Origin: Lycium barbarum
Lineage: Eukaryota > Streptophyta > Magnoliopsida > Solanales > Solanaceae
Direction of reading: 5' to 3'
Assembly (NCBI RefSeq): GCF_019175385.1
Contig: NC_083341.1
Location: 61,351,800-61,415,799 of the forward strand
Length of the DNA: 64,000 nucleotides
Every line of letters starts with the position of its first letter. Within the stretch, counting starts at the first letter, position 1. Both the position numbers and the translations under genes were made by a program. The notes beneath the pieces are model-generated. The model was not told the origin of the DNA. It saw only the letters and a list, made by a program, of their open reading frames with translations, and did not search any database. Below, one piece after another: positions 22,715 to 34,731 of this stretch.

Positions 22715-24215
22715 CAAGCTCATGGTTGGAACAAGTTCATTACTCCAAGCTTGCTCAACAAGTTCTGATGTTGAGCTCTTTCCAGACCCTTTGTACGCAA
22801 GTCTGCTAATTTATCCTTAGTGTGAACATACTCAGCTTTCAACAAACCTTGACATATCCTTTCTCTAAAAAAATGACAGTCAATGTCTATATGCTTAGTT
22901 CTCTCATGATAAATGGGGTTGGTTGCAATTTAATTGCAGCTTTGCTATCACACACCATCTTTACTAGTGAATCAACCTGTACTCTAAGTCCTTTGAATAA
23001 TCCAATCAGCCATGTTATTTCAGCTGCACATGTAGCCACGCCTCTAAACTCAGGTTTTGTTGAGCTTCTTGACACTATTTCTCGCTTCTTTGACTTCTAA
23101 GACACTAATGCTCCTCCAAACTTGACTAGACACCTTGTGACTGACCTCCTGGTTTCAAAACAAGCACCCCAGTCTGAGTCATAATAAGCTGAAAGCTAAG
23201 TGATGTCTTCTGCAGGCATGAACAACCCTAATTGTGGTGATTCCTTGACATATCTAACTACTTTGAGTGCTTCTTCCATATGTGAGGCTTTTGGGAAATT
23301 CATATGGACTTAGAACTTCAACTGAGAATGACAGTTCTAGTCACAGTGAGGTATAGTAACCTCCCTACCAACCTTTGATATCTACTAGGATACTAAATAA
23401 CTTGATTATCCATGTTGTTGTTATTTGGAATGCACTGATCATATTGACCTGAAATTAGCTTTTGATTTAACTCAAGTGGTTTTCCAACAATATTAGCTCA
23501 TCCTAGAACTAATTCAACTATAACTCTAGAGCATACTTCCTCTGAAATAATATAATCACTTTGCTTGATCTTGCATATTTAATTATTAGAAAGAACTTGA
23601 TTCACCCAAGTATTTCATTTTGAACCTCTTCTGTAAATCCCTTCTAGTGTCACATAGTAGTTGAGGATTGTTACCAGTTATCAGTAAGTCATCAACATAG
23701 ACTAGAATTGCTACAATGTCAGTACTGTTCCTCTTTCTGAATAGAGAATAGTCATAGTGACTTTGTTGAAACCCCATATTCACCAAGGATTCAGTTAATT
23801 TCAAATTCCCCTATCTAGGGGTCTGCTTAAGACCATACAGTGACTTGTGAAGTTTGCAGATCTTACGAATCTCCCCCTTTCTAGCAAACCTTTCAAGAAT
23901 TTTCATGTAAACGTTTTCCAGTAAATCTCCATTTAAAAATGCATTATGAACATCCATTTGATAAATGAACCAGTATTTTGCAGCAGCAAAACCCACTACT
24001 GATCTAATAGTAACCATTTTGGCTACTAGACTGAATGTCTCTCCATAATAAAGTCCCTCCTTTTGGTTATATCCTTTGGTAACTAGCTTGGCTTTGAACC
24101 TCTCCACCTGACCAGTAGATTTATACTTGATTTCGTAAATCTATTTGCACTCAATGGGTTTCTTTCTTGGGGGAAAAATCAACTAAACTCCAAGTGTTGT
24201 TATCCTCTATTGGCA
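22715..24215 (-). pseudogene. Copia element F reverse transcriptase and RNase H
   Basis: Read on the minus strand, NTWSLVDF near 24200 opens the reverse transcriptase domain. Then RFKAKLVTKGYNQKEG, MDVHNAFLNGDL and LYGLKQTPR follow (24107-23811), a stop, and LVYVDDLLITGNN with the YVDD catalytic site (23804-23586). The middle is scrambled from 23580 to 23110. RNase H resumes at 23075 with SRSSTKPEFRGVATCAAEITWL and VCDSKAAIKL. A frame change gives HIDIDCHFFREK and the terminal DKLADL-TKGL and LLSKLG segment near 22720, directly before the polypurine tract. This is a complete C-terminal half of copia pol with several stops and shifts. Confidence 0.85.
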
Positions 24216-24612
24216 TAAAGCCATGTATGTAGTATTGATGATTGACAAACTAGAGACTTGGAACAAGTAATTAAGCACAAAAGACATTGAGATAGCTGGC
24301 TGAAGCGGAAAAGAGATCCCAGACAATGTGAAAGGTCTGATGAAAGCATGCAGCACACGCAAAACATGATGACTAGAACACGTCCAAATACATGTTCCTT
24401 CATGAAGACACAGACGCATATGACTCAGTCCTAGTAGCAGTTCAATGAAAGAATAGAACAAGGCACAAAATTGTTCTGTACAAAGAAGTCATCAAGTACA
24501 GTGGATGAATAACCAACAGTTGTGAGATAATAAAGAGGGGCAGAGGTGAAGTAACTCATAAGAAAATGTTCAAAAGGAAGAAATTGTTCAGCTAAAGAGT
24601 TTGCAGACAAAG
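24216..24612 (-). pseudogene. Upstream remnant of copia element F, probably integrase
   Basis: This lies directly upstream (minus sense) of the reverse transcriptase start. Short open pieces contain weak matches to the C-terminal integrase region, but frames break every 20-30 codons and the assignment rests mostly on position. The same segment, roughly 90% identical by eye, recurs at 51295-51685, where it too is cut by another element. A member of this copia family therefore existed at two places. Confidence 0.55.
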
Positions 24613-25544
24613 TGATACGCTCAAATTACACCTTTTATTAGCTTAAAGCGGACGATGTCAAATATAGTAACCCAACAAGATCGGGGTTGAATCCCACAGG
24701 GAGTATGGTGTAAAAAGTTTACTAAACGAGTATTATACTAATCTTGCGGTCCTGGTGTATTCCAGAAAAAGGGTTTTATAAGAGTTTTGGTTTGTGGACT
24801 AATTTAGAGTGACTAGTAATTTAGAGTTGTAAATATATGGGTAAAAAGAACCATGGTTGTATCCCCGTCAGATAAAGTGTATGATCATAGGTCTTGATCT
24901 TGATATACTTCTAATGGATCGTTGTATGAATGCACTTAACCTCTATGTGAGTCTAGACTATTTTCCAATAAGAAAAGATTATTTCTTTCTATGCCTTTCC
25001 CAAAGGTAAGAAAGTATGCATGAAGAACGATTAATTTTGCCAAGTAAATTCCTCTTATTCCTAAGTGAATTTATTAAACAAGGTTTAAAGCCTTGATTTC
25101 TTGTTATTTGTTCTTACCAAACCCTAGTTATTTTCCCGAATAAACCAAAGTTTATGGCGTTAGCTAATGTTTGCAACCAATAACTATATGATTAAAACGA
25201 AGAACAAATAAACCCTAACAATCCATTATGCGTCTATCAATCACAATCCCCAATCACAAAATACCTATCCTTGGATTCACAACCTTAGAAATTGATTTAG
25301 CTACTCATAGAGAAAGAAGTACAATAAGAATTTATGGAAATCATAAGGCTTACAACTGAATTGAATTGAAGAAATTAATAATCTTGTCCAAAAGCCTTGC
25401 ACAAAACCATGAGTAACCAAAATTGTGGAATTGAGTCTCCAAACTAAAAACTGATATTAAAGTGATGCTGTTTCAAAAAATCCTATTGGCTATTTATAAG
25501 GCACAAATCCACTCTTCTCAGGACTGCAAAATTCAATACTTCGT

Positions 25545-25810
25545 CGAAAAGAGTACGGGATGTACTTCAAAATACGTCCCGTGCATTAATGTACGACGCG
25601 TACCTTCAGACCGTACTTCATCTTCCAATCGGCTTCTCTCTGTTAACATCTGTTGATGTACGTGAATGAGGTACGGGACGTACATTAAGGTATGGCCCGT
25701 ACTTTGCATCTCATACTTCACCATAATCAACTCGAGCCTTTCTGTTACTTTCCAACAAGGTACGGGGAGTAGGTATGGGACGTACATTGATGTACGGCCC
25801 GTACTTCTTC
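25545..25810. repeat. Array of GTACGG/CCGTAC dyads in element H
   Basis: At least eight short phrases of the type GTACGGGACGTAC or GTACGGCCCGTAC occur in 265 bases, many forming dyads around a CGGNCCG core. Similar cores occur in the C-family LTR arrays at 30405-30670, 57735-57850 and 61105-61390. Confidence 0.8.
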
Positions 25811-27512
25811 AATTTTGCCCCAGGTTTCTGAAAAACATCATCTTTCCTGCCTTACAATTCCAAATACCTGAAACACTACACAAACACATCAAAATGACCA
25901 AAACTTGCTTAAAAACAAGTAAAACTTATAGTCAACAAGCATCAATACCCCCGAGCAAGTCATATGACACAACGACTCAACTAACACTTAGATATCACAA
26001 TGTAATAGTGTCTACAATGGTTTTGAATCCGAACTATAGGCATGCATGTTTTACTACTAACAACCGCCTCACTTTCATTATCCAAATGCGACGCACAAAT
26101 ACTAGAATGCAATGACTCACGATGACGCTTCAATTTATGACATTACTTTATCAAATATATCATGATGCACACAAACGTCGCGTAAAGGGGGTCACTTTTT
26201 TTCAATCCTTATGCCTTCACATAAATCGAAGAATGCCCCATACACACATATGTACAAAAAATTGGGATGAAGACGAAAGAGAAGAGAACACACTCACACT
26301 CACAAAGAAATTCATATGCTACACATGCAAATACCATAAGCTTGCCTTTATTTTCTATGCTTTTCATCTTTAGACGTTTTGGTTGTGATCACACTATGAC
26401 TTGTTAGGCTTGTAATGTGGGCTTAGGGATGGGTAGGATACTATTTGGATATTAGTGACTCACCCTCCTTGAACACTACACGTTTCTTCACCTTTGTTCA
26501 CCTCTTCTTTTCTCCCTTTTCTTCTTTCCAAATATTCGACCTCGATGTGGTTTATTCCTACTAAGACTTTCACCTTATTTTTGTGTTACAAATTTTTTGA
26601 TTTTCTCCTCTTTTTTTTTCATACCTATTTACAACAACCACATCGAATCATGACCAGATAACTCACGCCACCCCCAACTTAGGCTTTTAGGCTTTTCTTC
26701 ACACTTCTGTCACCCCCAACTTAGGCGTTTCGCATGTTCTCTCTAATAGTGTCAAGGAGGGAACGGGTGCAAAGATGGAATTCATTTAAAAAAGGTACGG
26801 GTTTGGTAACAGCTAGTCATGAAAAAAGGTCAAAGGCTCAAACGGGGAAACTAGGGATTATTTACATCACAGGATAAGGTTTATAAGGTAAAGTGACTAT
26901 TCATACAAAGAAAGCCTACGATCATTTCACAAGCAAACTATCTGACAGATTCAAACACGACTAACTAGGACAGTTCTAGATTATACATGCATAGTATGAA
27001 TGCAACGAATGACTCTCACACACACTGCATAAGGACTGTTATTTATTACCACATGCGACCACTTAAGCAATCTTTATCATACACAATACCCCAATAATCA
27101 TAATGTCATACAAAGACTCAATCACATCAATTAGTAGCTGTTTCTATTATCGAGGGGTCAAATTTTTTCACAAACCCACAAGCATGCCATAAGTTACAGA
27201 ACACAACCACATAAGCCAAACTACTGTATTCTGTCTAAGCAGCATCCTAAACATGCCAGTTTCAACAAAATAAAACCCCTCAGGAAAAGAAATCTGGCAA
27301 AGAAAAGCTGAGGGGGCCCTAAACATATATATACAATTCACACTACCCAGATAACCCACCCCCAACAAAAAATTTCAGCAGTGTCCCCACTGCATCACAT
27401 TAATTCAAAATGGAGGATTAGGAATACCTGCCTGCACTAAGCGCTAGGGATAGTCAGAGGCGTTGTCGCCCCGGATGTCTAAACTGGAACCAATTCTGAC
27501 TCATCTCCCGTG

Positions 27513-28291
27513 TTACCAGTAAAGGATACGTCGGCAATACGGCGCTGGAGGGCGACTGCTAAACATAGATCTCTCAGTAGCGATTTGAATATGCTTCTCC
27601 TCCTCCGATGTCCAGACCAGAATCTCCGACTCTATCACCCGAGGAACCTCGTCTCCCGCTACTTGTTTCCCTCTATCAACTCGGGGTGCGGTATCCTCCT
27701 CGGGCATCAAATTCACCACCTATATCAATGATGAGAGGTCCACCTTTCTCGGCTGAAGGGGCTTCTCCGCAACACTTTGCTCACGAGTTTGTAATGATAG
27801 CATATCGCCCTTTAGTCTGTCTAGCTCACCTCTCATACCCAGCAAATCACCACCTGGACTCGCACATTCTAAAGCAGCCAACCGTGCCTCAAACCTGTCA
27901 AGTCTAGCCTGTTATAGCTCCTGGGCCCTGTCTGATGCGACCGTCACTGGTGCTAAAGTAATTTCTATGTGCTTCTTTACATACCTCTCCATCCGCCGAG
28001 CTAAAATATTTGACTGCTCATCAGCCTCCTCAGTAGGAACCACCACTAGTCTAAACTTTTCCTTATTGAATGCAAATGGGTCATGAGCTGACTGCTAAGT
28101 GGATGGAGGAATCGTGTGGGCTCTCTGTCCAGACGGATGGAAGGGTGCAGTGCTAGTTGAAGGAACCCCAGAAGTAGGTATGGCGGTGTCTGGAGGCTGA
28201 GCCGCAGCAGTGGGAGGTGCCTCGGTGGTATCAGCTCCGGTGGCCCCAAAATCTGCTGGAATTTCATCCTCAACCTGTTCCTCAGGCACAT
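27513..28291 (-). pseudogene. Transposon ORF fragment with Pro/Thr-rich and coiled-coil parts
   Basis: A single minus-strand frame runs 260 codons with only three stops. Its N-terminal part is Pro/Ala/Thr-rich (VPEEQVEDEIPADFG, then STSTAPFHPSG). A charged helical region with a heptad-like pattern follows (EKFRLVVVPTEEADEQ, RMERYVKKHIE, RLDRFEARLAALE, GELDRLKGDMLSLQ). The tail is acidic (MPEEDTAPRVDRGKQV). Proteins with a proline/serine-rich stretch and such helices occur at the C-terminal side of the uncharacterised plant transposon protein of Solanaceae long-LTR elements. Function is unknown, and the upstream half is cut off by the copia LTR at 28294. The intact single frame suggests moderate age. 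Confidence 0.5.
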
Positions 28292-28293
28292 CT

Positions 28294-28602
28294 TGAAATT
28301 AGCTTGCTAGTCAGAGTTTGGGTTGCAAGGTTATTGTAGTTGGGATTAGGTTACAGAGGTTGTAACTTAATTTACAGTTGGCTTAGTTGTAGCAAAGTTG
28401 AGGTAAATTCTACAGGTCTGTAGGTCGTGGTTTTTATCACCTTTTTAATCGGGTGGTTTCCACGTAAATATCTAATGTCATTTACTTACCTGCAGTTTTA
28501 TTTCGTAAGGACACTAGCATAGAACAGGTACAGTAATGTGTTCCCTCCTATAAGCAAGAATTGGATACGCATAAGATATGCAGTGGGTCGTGAATCCTAT
28601 CA
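28294..28602 (+). repeat. 5' LTR of copia element I
   Basis: It starts TGAAATTAGC and ends TCCTATCA, two bases before a primer-binding site. The 309-base length fits copia. The partner LTR is missing. Confidence 0.65.
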
Positions 28603-28604
28603 AG

Positions 28605-28616
28605 TGGTATCAGAGT
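28605..28616 (+). other. Primer-binding site of copia element I
   Basis: TGGTATCAGAGT matches the initiator tRNA-Met site in 11 of 12 positions. Confidence 0.85.
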
Positions 28617-28705
28617 TAGGTTCTCTTTGAAGAGCCTAAACATCTTAAGAGAAGATCAAAATTGATGTTGCACTATCTACAGGACAATGCAGAGGGGAAT
28701 CAATC

Positions 28706-29245
28706 TTCAGGACTCCACTGCTCAAAAGCAAACACTTAGTCACATGGAAGAATCAGATGCGGACCTATCTAAAGAATCTGGACTACAGGCTGTGGGTAAT
28801 TATGACAAACGGACCACTGATTCCCACGAAGCTCATGCATGATGGAACTAGAGAACACAAGGCCGAAGGGGAATTCAAGGCTGAAAATGCTTCAATAATA
28901 GAGTTAAACGATAGAGCAGTAAACATTCTACATTGCAGCATAGGAAAGGATTTGTTTGACAGAGTCTCAGGGTGTTCTGGTGCCAAGGAAATTTGTGATC
29001 TACTAGCTCAAACTCATGAGGATACAACTCAAGATAAGCAGCTCAGATTAAATATGCTTATAAGGAAATATGAATTATTCTCCATGAAGAAGAAGGAATC
29101 AATCAGAGATATGTTTGACAGATTTGTCAACATTACCAACAATCTCATAGCTGTTGGTAAATCCTTCACCAACGAAGACTTAGTTATGAAAATTCTAAGA
29201 AGTCTTCCTACTTTATGGGATTTGATAATAAATGATGTGTTTTGA
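28706..29245 (+). CDS. Copia element I gag (UBN2 family), 3'-truncated element
   Basis: An uninterrupted frame of about 180 codons. The region before the Met at 28757 reads in frame with TPLLKSKHLVTWKNQ, the usual N-terminal gag segment, so translation probably began upstream of that Met; the exact start cannot be fixed. The UBN2 capsid region follows: YRLWVIMTNGP, AVNILHCSIGKDLFDRV, KEICDLLAQTHEDT, LRLNMLIRKYELFSM, ESIRDMFDRFVNITNNL and KILRSLPTLWD. In copia elements this protein builds the particle that packages the RNA. Zinc knuckle and pol are missing: about 110 bases after the stop the LTR of element D begins (29358). This is the only copia gag in the window with no internal stop. Confidence 0.75.
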   Translation, partial: FRTPLLKSKHLVTWKNQMRTYLKNLDYRLWVIMTNGPLIPTKLMHDGTREHKAEGEFKAENASIIELNDRAVNILHCSIGKDLFDRVSGCSGAKEICDLLAQTHEDTTQDKQLRLNMLIRKYELFSMKKKESIRDMFDRFVNITNNLIAVGKSFTNEDLVMKILRSLPTLWDLIINDVF

Positions 29246-30404
29246 TGACGTGACAAACCCTAAGGAACCATATACAATTAGGTTCACCTGTCTGAACTTG
29301 GTTAACCATATGATATCTCATATGTTGCTTTTCTAACATGCTCCTTGAAGGATCAGATGTCACGACCCATTTTCACTAAGTCGTGTGGGAACCTACCTTT
29401 TCCACCTCGATAGGCGAACCCCTATCCCAACAATCATAAAAACATAAATAAAGCGGAAGAAGATAGAATAACGTAAGATATACAATAATAATATAAGAAA
29501 ATGCGGAAGTAAATGAAATACACCCTAGTATCTAGTCTGGTCATACAAGAGCATCTAACTAAATACTATAAGTTTGAATAATAGTAATGCATAATTAGTC
29601 TCAAAATCATGTCTCAGGATGGATATAAAGACATAATATAAGGAAGAGTCTTCGGGAGGGGAACGTTCTCATGCTCGTCCTGAAAGACTCGAATCAGCAA
29701 TCCTCCGATATCAGCCACGAGGAGTAGAGGTCGATCCCACCTAGTACTCTACATTCATAAAAGAATGCAGCAAGTGCAGGCCAGTACAAGCAACAAGTAC
29801 TGGTAGGTATCATAGGCCGACTAAGACCAGCTAACGTATATAAAGACAACAAAGCAAGATAAACACATAAACCAACAAGTACAAGTCAACACGAATCCAT
29901 ATCCACAGAACAAGTCATCACCTATGTTATAGCATCTAAACCTAACTATGCTAAGTCTCAATATAATCGATCCGAACCAGTACATCACAATCGTATCACA
30001 ACAAGTCATCACCTATGTTATAGCATCTAAGCCCAATTGTGACAAGTCTCCGTATAATCATTCTGAACCAGTCTATCGTGATTGTATCACAACATATCAC
30101 CAGAAACCAAAAGGTACAATGCAATGCAATAATATATGTATGATGAATGCAATGCATATGAACCTTTGTACAACATGTCCCGAACGGAATATGTTACACC
30201 TCGGAAATCTCCCCGAGAACGTACAACGAATAGACTAACAAAGAATACGAGTATATGATGTTTTAATAAGAAGGGAATAACGTTTGACGACCCTAAGTAA
30301 TATTTCAAAGCAAATGGGAATAAGAGATAGGTTACGCTCCACAATGACTAATTATAGGTTCTGAAGACGTGAAAGTTGCAGATTTACACTTTGGCCCAGT
30401 CGAT

Positions 30405-30670
30405 CGTAAAATGAAATATGGACCGTAAAGTGGTATATGGCCCCGTAAACTGCCATGTCGTATTCCAACTTACAAAACTTCAACTTTCTGCTAAATGTTC
30501 AAATGGTTAAAAACGACTTGGAATACGGATCGTAAATCGAAATACGGCCCGTAAACCGCGATCGTAAATCACCATGATCCCCAGCATACCTTTCTGGTTT
30601 TGTTATGCTTAAATACGACCACGAAATACGGCCCGTAAACTGGAATACGGACCGTAAATTGGGTTTACGA
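30405..30670. repeat. ACGGNCCGT dyad array in the U3 of solo LTR C
   Basis: About eight copies of the type AATACGGCCCGTAAA or AATACGGACCGTAAA lie in 265 bases, roughly 220-480 bases from the LTR start. The position is that of upstream promoter elements, since the TATA box and start of an LTR lie further inside. Confidence 0.8.
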
Positions 30671-32120
30671 CCATTGTGCACTTCAACTACTGTTCATTCC
30701 GGATCAAATTTTAAGTTATTAAAAGGAGACCCAAGCTCATTAAATTCATTTCATTTCCACGATACTTCTCTCTAGAAACCTCTAGAATACTCTCCACTCT
30801 TAATTTACAAGAAGATTAAAGGAAATCCATGATCAACAACACCAAATCCATGAGACAAAGTGTATAAAACCTAGCTAAAGTTCATCTCTCTCAAGGAAAC
30901 CCAAAGGAAGTGAAGTAGGGTTTTGGTGCTAGAGGAGTAATTCCATTCAAGGCTTGTTCAACCATCATCTAAGGTAAGTTTCATGACTATACCATGTTGT
31001 TTAAGGTATTGGAAGGGTAAGATACTTGAATTGTATAAAGACATAGGAAATGGGTCATTAGTGAGTGAATAGTGTCATGGTTGAATGGCAGTTGGGTTGA
31101 ATCATGAATGTTGGAGTGTTGTGATTATGAATACGTTATAAATGACATTTAGACCATGAAATAAGTATTATATACGAGGAAACACGATAGTAAGCTATAA
31201 CCATAAATATGGAGAAATTGAAGAGAAATGGTGGATTGTGGCTAATGTATATAAATGATGATTGTTGATTGTAATATTGTGAATGTTGTTGTGAGCGTGT
31301 GGGAGTTGATATAGAATATGGGAAAAGTAGTATAAACAAAGGAAGTGCTGCCCAATTTTCCCTAGAAATAGTAGTGCGTTCTTATAGTCGAATTAACTAA
31401 CGTTAGTGCGAATTCTCTCTTGAAGGTAGAAATGTGATATCGAAGGAGGACAAGAAAGCGATAGCTTAGTTAAACGTCAAAGGTATGTGAGGCTAGTCCT
31501 TTCTTTCTAATGGCATGAATCTCATAGCATGATTTTCCTTCCTCTCCATGAGTTCCTATATTCCAGAAAGCTAAAAGCCTATGTTTATGAATAGCTATAT
31601 AAGATAAGAGACGTGACATGATGATCCTATAGTGATGATGATGTTATTTATTGCTTACACTCATCTTATGTGCTAATTCCTTCAAAGTGAGGCAGAATGT
31701 CAATGATTACTCCATAATGAAATCGAGGGATCACGACCTTACGTCACCCCGATAAAGTAAAGTTGTTCATAAGCCTTATGCATGTATTATGATAAGTATG
31801 TTACGATAAGCATATTATGATGAGCATGTATGATGATGATGATGATATAACACCGCACCTATTTGGACGGGCAGTCACCGCTAAGGTGGGAAGCTATACT
31901 ATACACCATAGCCAAATGGCATGGGCAGACACCACTAGTGGGTGGCATGAGATGATAGCTCGGACGCGGGAGGCCTGGACGCAGGCTAATGTTATGATTA
32001 TCACACCGATTAGATGTGGACGGGCAGCTTATACAGTATCACACCGTACCTATATGGACAGGCAGTTTATATTTATACATTATGCATATATGATATGATG
32101 GTGAGTATGAGTAAGACAGT

Positions 32121-32959
32121 TGTCACGACCCAACCCCATGGGCCATGACTAGTGCCCGAGTTGGACACTCGTATACATACCTGTTAGATATAGTCAGACT
32201 GAAACTAAAGACAATATGAAAACTTGCAAAAACATTAAAGGTTCACAACGTCATATATGTCAAGATAACTTGTCTCCTGAGGAGTCACAACTAATCAAAA
32301 CGTAATACGATACGCAAGCTGACAAGGCTGCCACTACAAACCAATATGATACCCAAGCCGACAAAGCTGCCACTACATACGATACGATACGCAAGCCAAC
32401 ATGGCTACCACTACAGACAGGAATATCCTTAGCAATTCATATAGACACAGCTGAACAGAACTTATATACAACCCACACATATGTCTACAGACCTCTAAGA
32501 GTATCAATAGTGAAATATGACGGGACAGGGCCCCGCCGTACCCCTGGATAAACATATATATATATATATACATCAAAAGATCGGTACCAAATGTCTAGGC
32601 TCCGGAACAATGGAGCACTCCAAACAGCTGAGCAGAAGTCCTAAGCTGGAGGATCACCAAATCGAGTATCCGTACCTGCGGGCATGAAACGCAGCCCCCC
32701 GAAGAAAGGGGGTGAGTACGAGATATGTACATAGTATATAAAGTATGAAATACAATAAAGAGGATCATGATTGAAATAAAGATTACATGAGACAAGTATG
32801 ACAATCTAGAAATCACTGTACCTGTGCCTTATGAAATGAAATCATGCATAGCTATGTCATATACCATATCCGGCCCATTATGGACTCGGTGAATAAGTCG
32901 TATACATGTATATCATGCCCGGCCCATCCTGGGACCCGGTGCCATCATCACATCATCAT

Positions 32960-32996
<37 letters not shown>

Positions 32997-34731
32997 TACC
33001 CGACCCTCTAGTGAGGGACTCGGTGAACAATGCAGTGAAACTGTGCACGAAAACATACCCGGCCCGGGACTCGGTGAAAGATATAATAACAGCATGCACG
33101 AGCAGAGTAGTGAGCAACCATATGCAAACTAAATCATTATCCGAGACTCAATAGAATAACTAGAATGAACTAACATTTGAGTATCAAAGTCGACAGTCAT
33201 GTCAAGTACCCTTGGAATGTCAATATGGATTATATCAAATGGAACCTCAGGAATCATAGACACGTATCAAGATAATATGAAATAGGTTACGGAAGTCAAG
33301 GACATTAGCCATCCTAGTGTCTCTAAGAATAGGAGCTTATACATTCGTCGTTTGTTCGTTTCATATAAATCATGCCAAAAGAAAGAAAGGATAGCTTTAC
33401 ATACCTTTAACGCTTATCCGTGATACAATACGTATACGCTGACCGAAGCGTCTTAACCTATATTAAGACGTTAAGAACTATGGTTAAGCTACGGAAAGGT
33501 TCAAAACGTATTCCAACGTTAGTAGATTGTTCATTTCCCTCATATTCAAGCTAACTATAAAACAACCAACTCAACATCAACAACCACACGTTCAAGTACT
33601 ATATCAAGACTAGCCAAGACAAGATTCAAGGATACTTCGAACAACCCGCATAACATTCCAATCAGCCCACACATTACAATATTCAACAATAGTTAACCTA
33701 ACGACTATGACATATTCGAGTTGTTCTTAATAATATATAGCCATGACACTTCATCGAAATGACCTTATAACAGTCCAACAATTACAACAACACAATGCAC
33801 AGTAATCTCACGAACATCTAAGAATACGCCAAGCAGACCACATACACTTCGTATACGATATCTCATACACTCCTTTCATCCAAATTTGTAAATCGCATCA
33901 GCAAATACACGACAACAACATCAATTATTCATACACAAGAAAATTACCTTAATATCACAACAAGTTCTTAAGACAGCCCACTAAATAAATACAACTTCAA
34001 CTTTAACCATCAAATTCCTTCACTTTCATCATATAATCCATGACAACAACAACAACAACACTAATTAAAATTAACCCATCATTATTAGATTAGGACTGCC
34101 CCAACGCCCCAAACAAAACCTTAGCATCAACACACACCATTTCTTACATCTAATTTCACATCTACCAAACTATACAAAGTCCAAACCACCTCTAAAACAT
34201 GTAAGAGAGAATTAAATCTTACCTTAACAAGCTTGGCTCCTTAACGTTGCTGAAATTTATGGATTCAAATAACAAACGTTCTTGCTGCCCCAAGGATTAA
34301 TTCACGTTGCTAAACGCTTGAATGTTTAGAACACCCTAGAATTCTAAATTTTTTTCTATCAAAATCATAAGCTCAATCTTGCACAGCCATGGCCGTGAGC
34401 TGCCATGGCTTGAACTTCTCTCTCTAATTCACAATTGTTGAAGATGAATTATGAAGTGAATGCCTAATCTTAGCCATCAAATTAGGCTATATATGCTGCC
34501 TATGAAGTGGACACGTGTCCCACTATGGCATGGACCAATCAGAGTTGGCCATGCTATAGTGGGGTCCATTTTGGGCACTAATGACTTGATTAACATTAAT
34601 TAATCACTAATCCCCACTTAATAATCCAATCATGGTTAATTGGTCACTAATCTCCACTAATATTTCTATACTAATTGAAATTTACAAGCAAATCGTGCAC
34701 TTATTAAAATCGGGATTAAAAGTCTCTATAG
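32121..34731 (-). repeat. 3' LTR of element B, start deleted
   Basis: Matches the 5' LTR (39605-40229 plus 45358-47280) throughout. Its U5 end is at 32121 (TGTCACGACCC). At the other end homology stops within AAAAGTCTCTATA at 34731, where pol sequence abuts; the 5' LTR has a further 84 bases ending in TATAACA. It has an AT run at 32965-32995 and the CCGACCCTC-TAGT-GAGGGACTCGG hairpin at about 33001-33025 that the other copy lacks. Confidence 0.9.
32672..32719 (-). other. Two-hairpin module in LTR B (CCCCC/GGGGG and CTGCG/CGCAG)
   Basis: On the minus strand CCCCC-TTTCTTC-GGGGG is followed by CTGCG-TTTCATGCC-CGCAG. It lies about 560-600 bases before the 3' end of the LTR, so probably in the transcribed R/U5 region. 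The partner copy in the other LTR is at 40161-40207. Confidence 0.7.

Larger units (their letters stand above)
24613..28293 (-). mobile_element. Tat/Ogre-like or LARD remnant H
   Basis: Begins TGATACGCTCAAATTACACC, a terminal phrase I associate with long-LTR elements in Solanaceae. It is followed by GGTTGAATCCCACAGGGA around 24690, a short hairpin-forming motif often found near one end of such LTRs. Non-coding sequence fills 24700-27500, with an array of GTACGG dyads at 25545-25810 and the phrase CACCCCCAACTTAGG twice near 26668 and 26706. A decayed minus-strand ORF lies at 27513-28291. The right side is cut by a copia LTR at 28294. The family assignment is an inference. Confidence 0.5.

Noticed and set aside
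24207..24461. Minus-strand 84-residue frame as a separate hydrophobic gene
   Set aside because: It lies immediately upstream of copia reverse transcriptase in the same element and its copy at 51323-51601 has changed frames, so a decayed integrase region is more likely.
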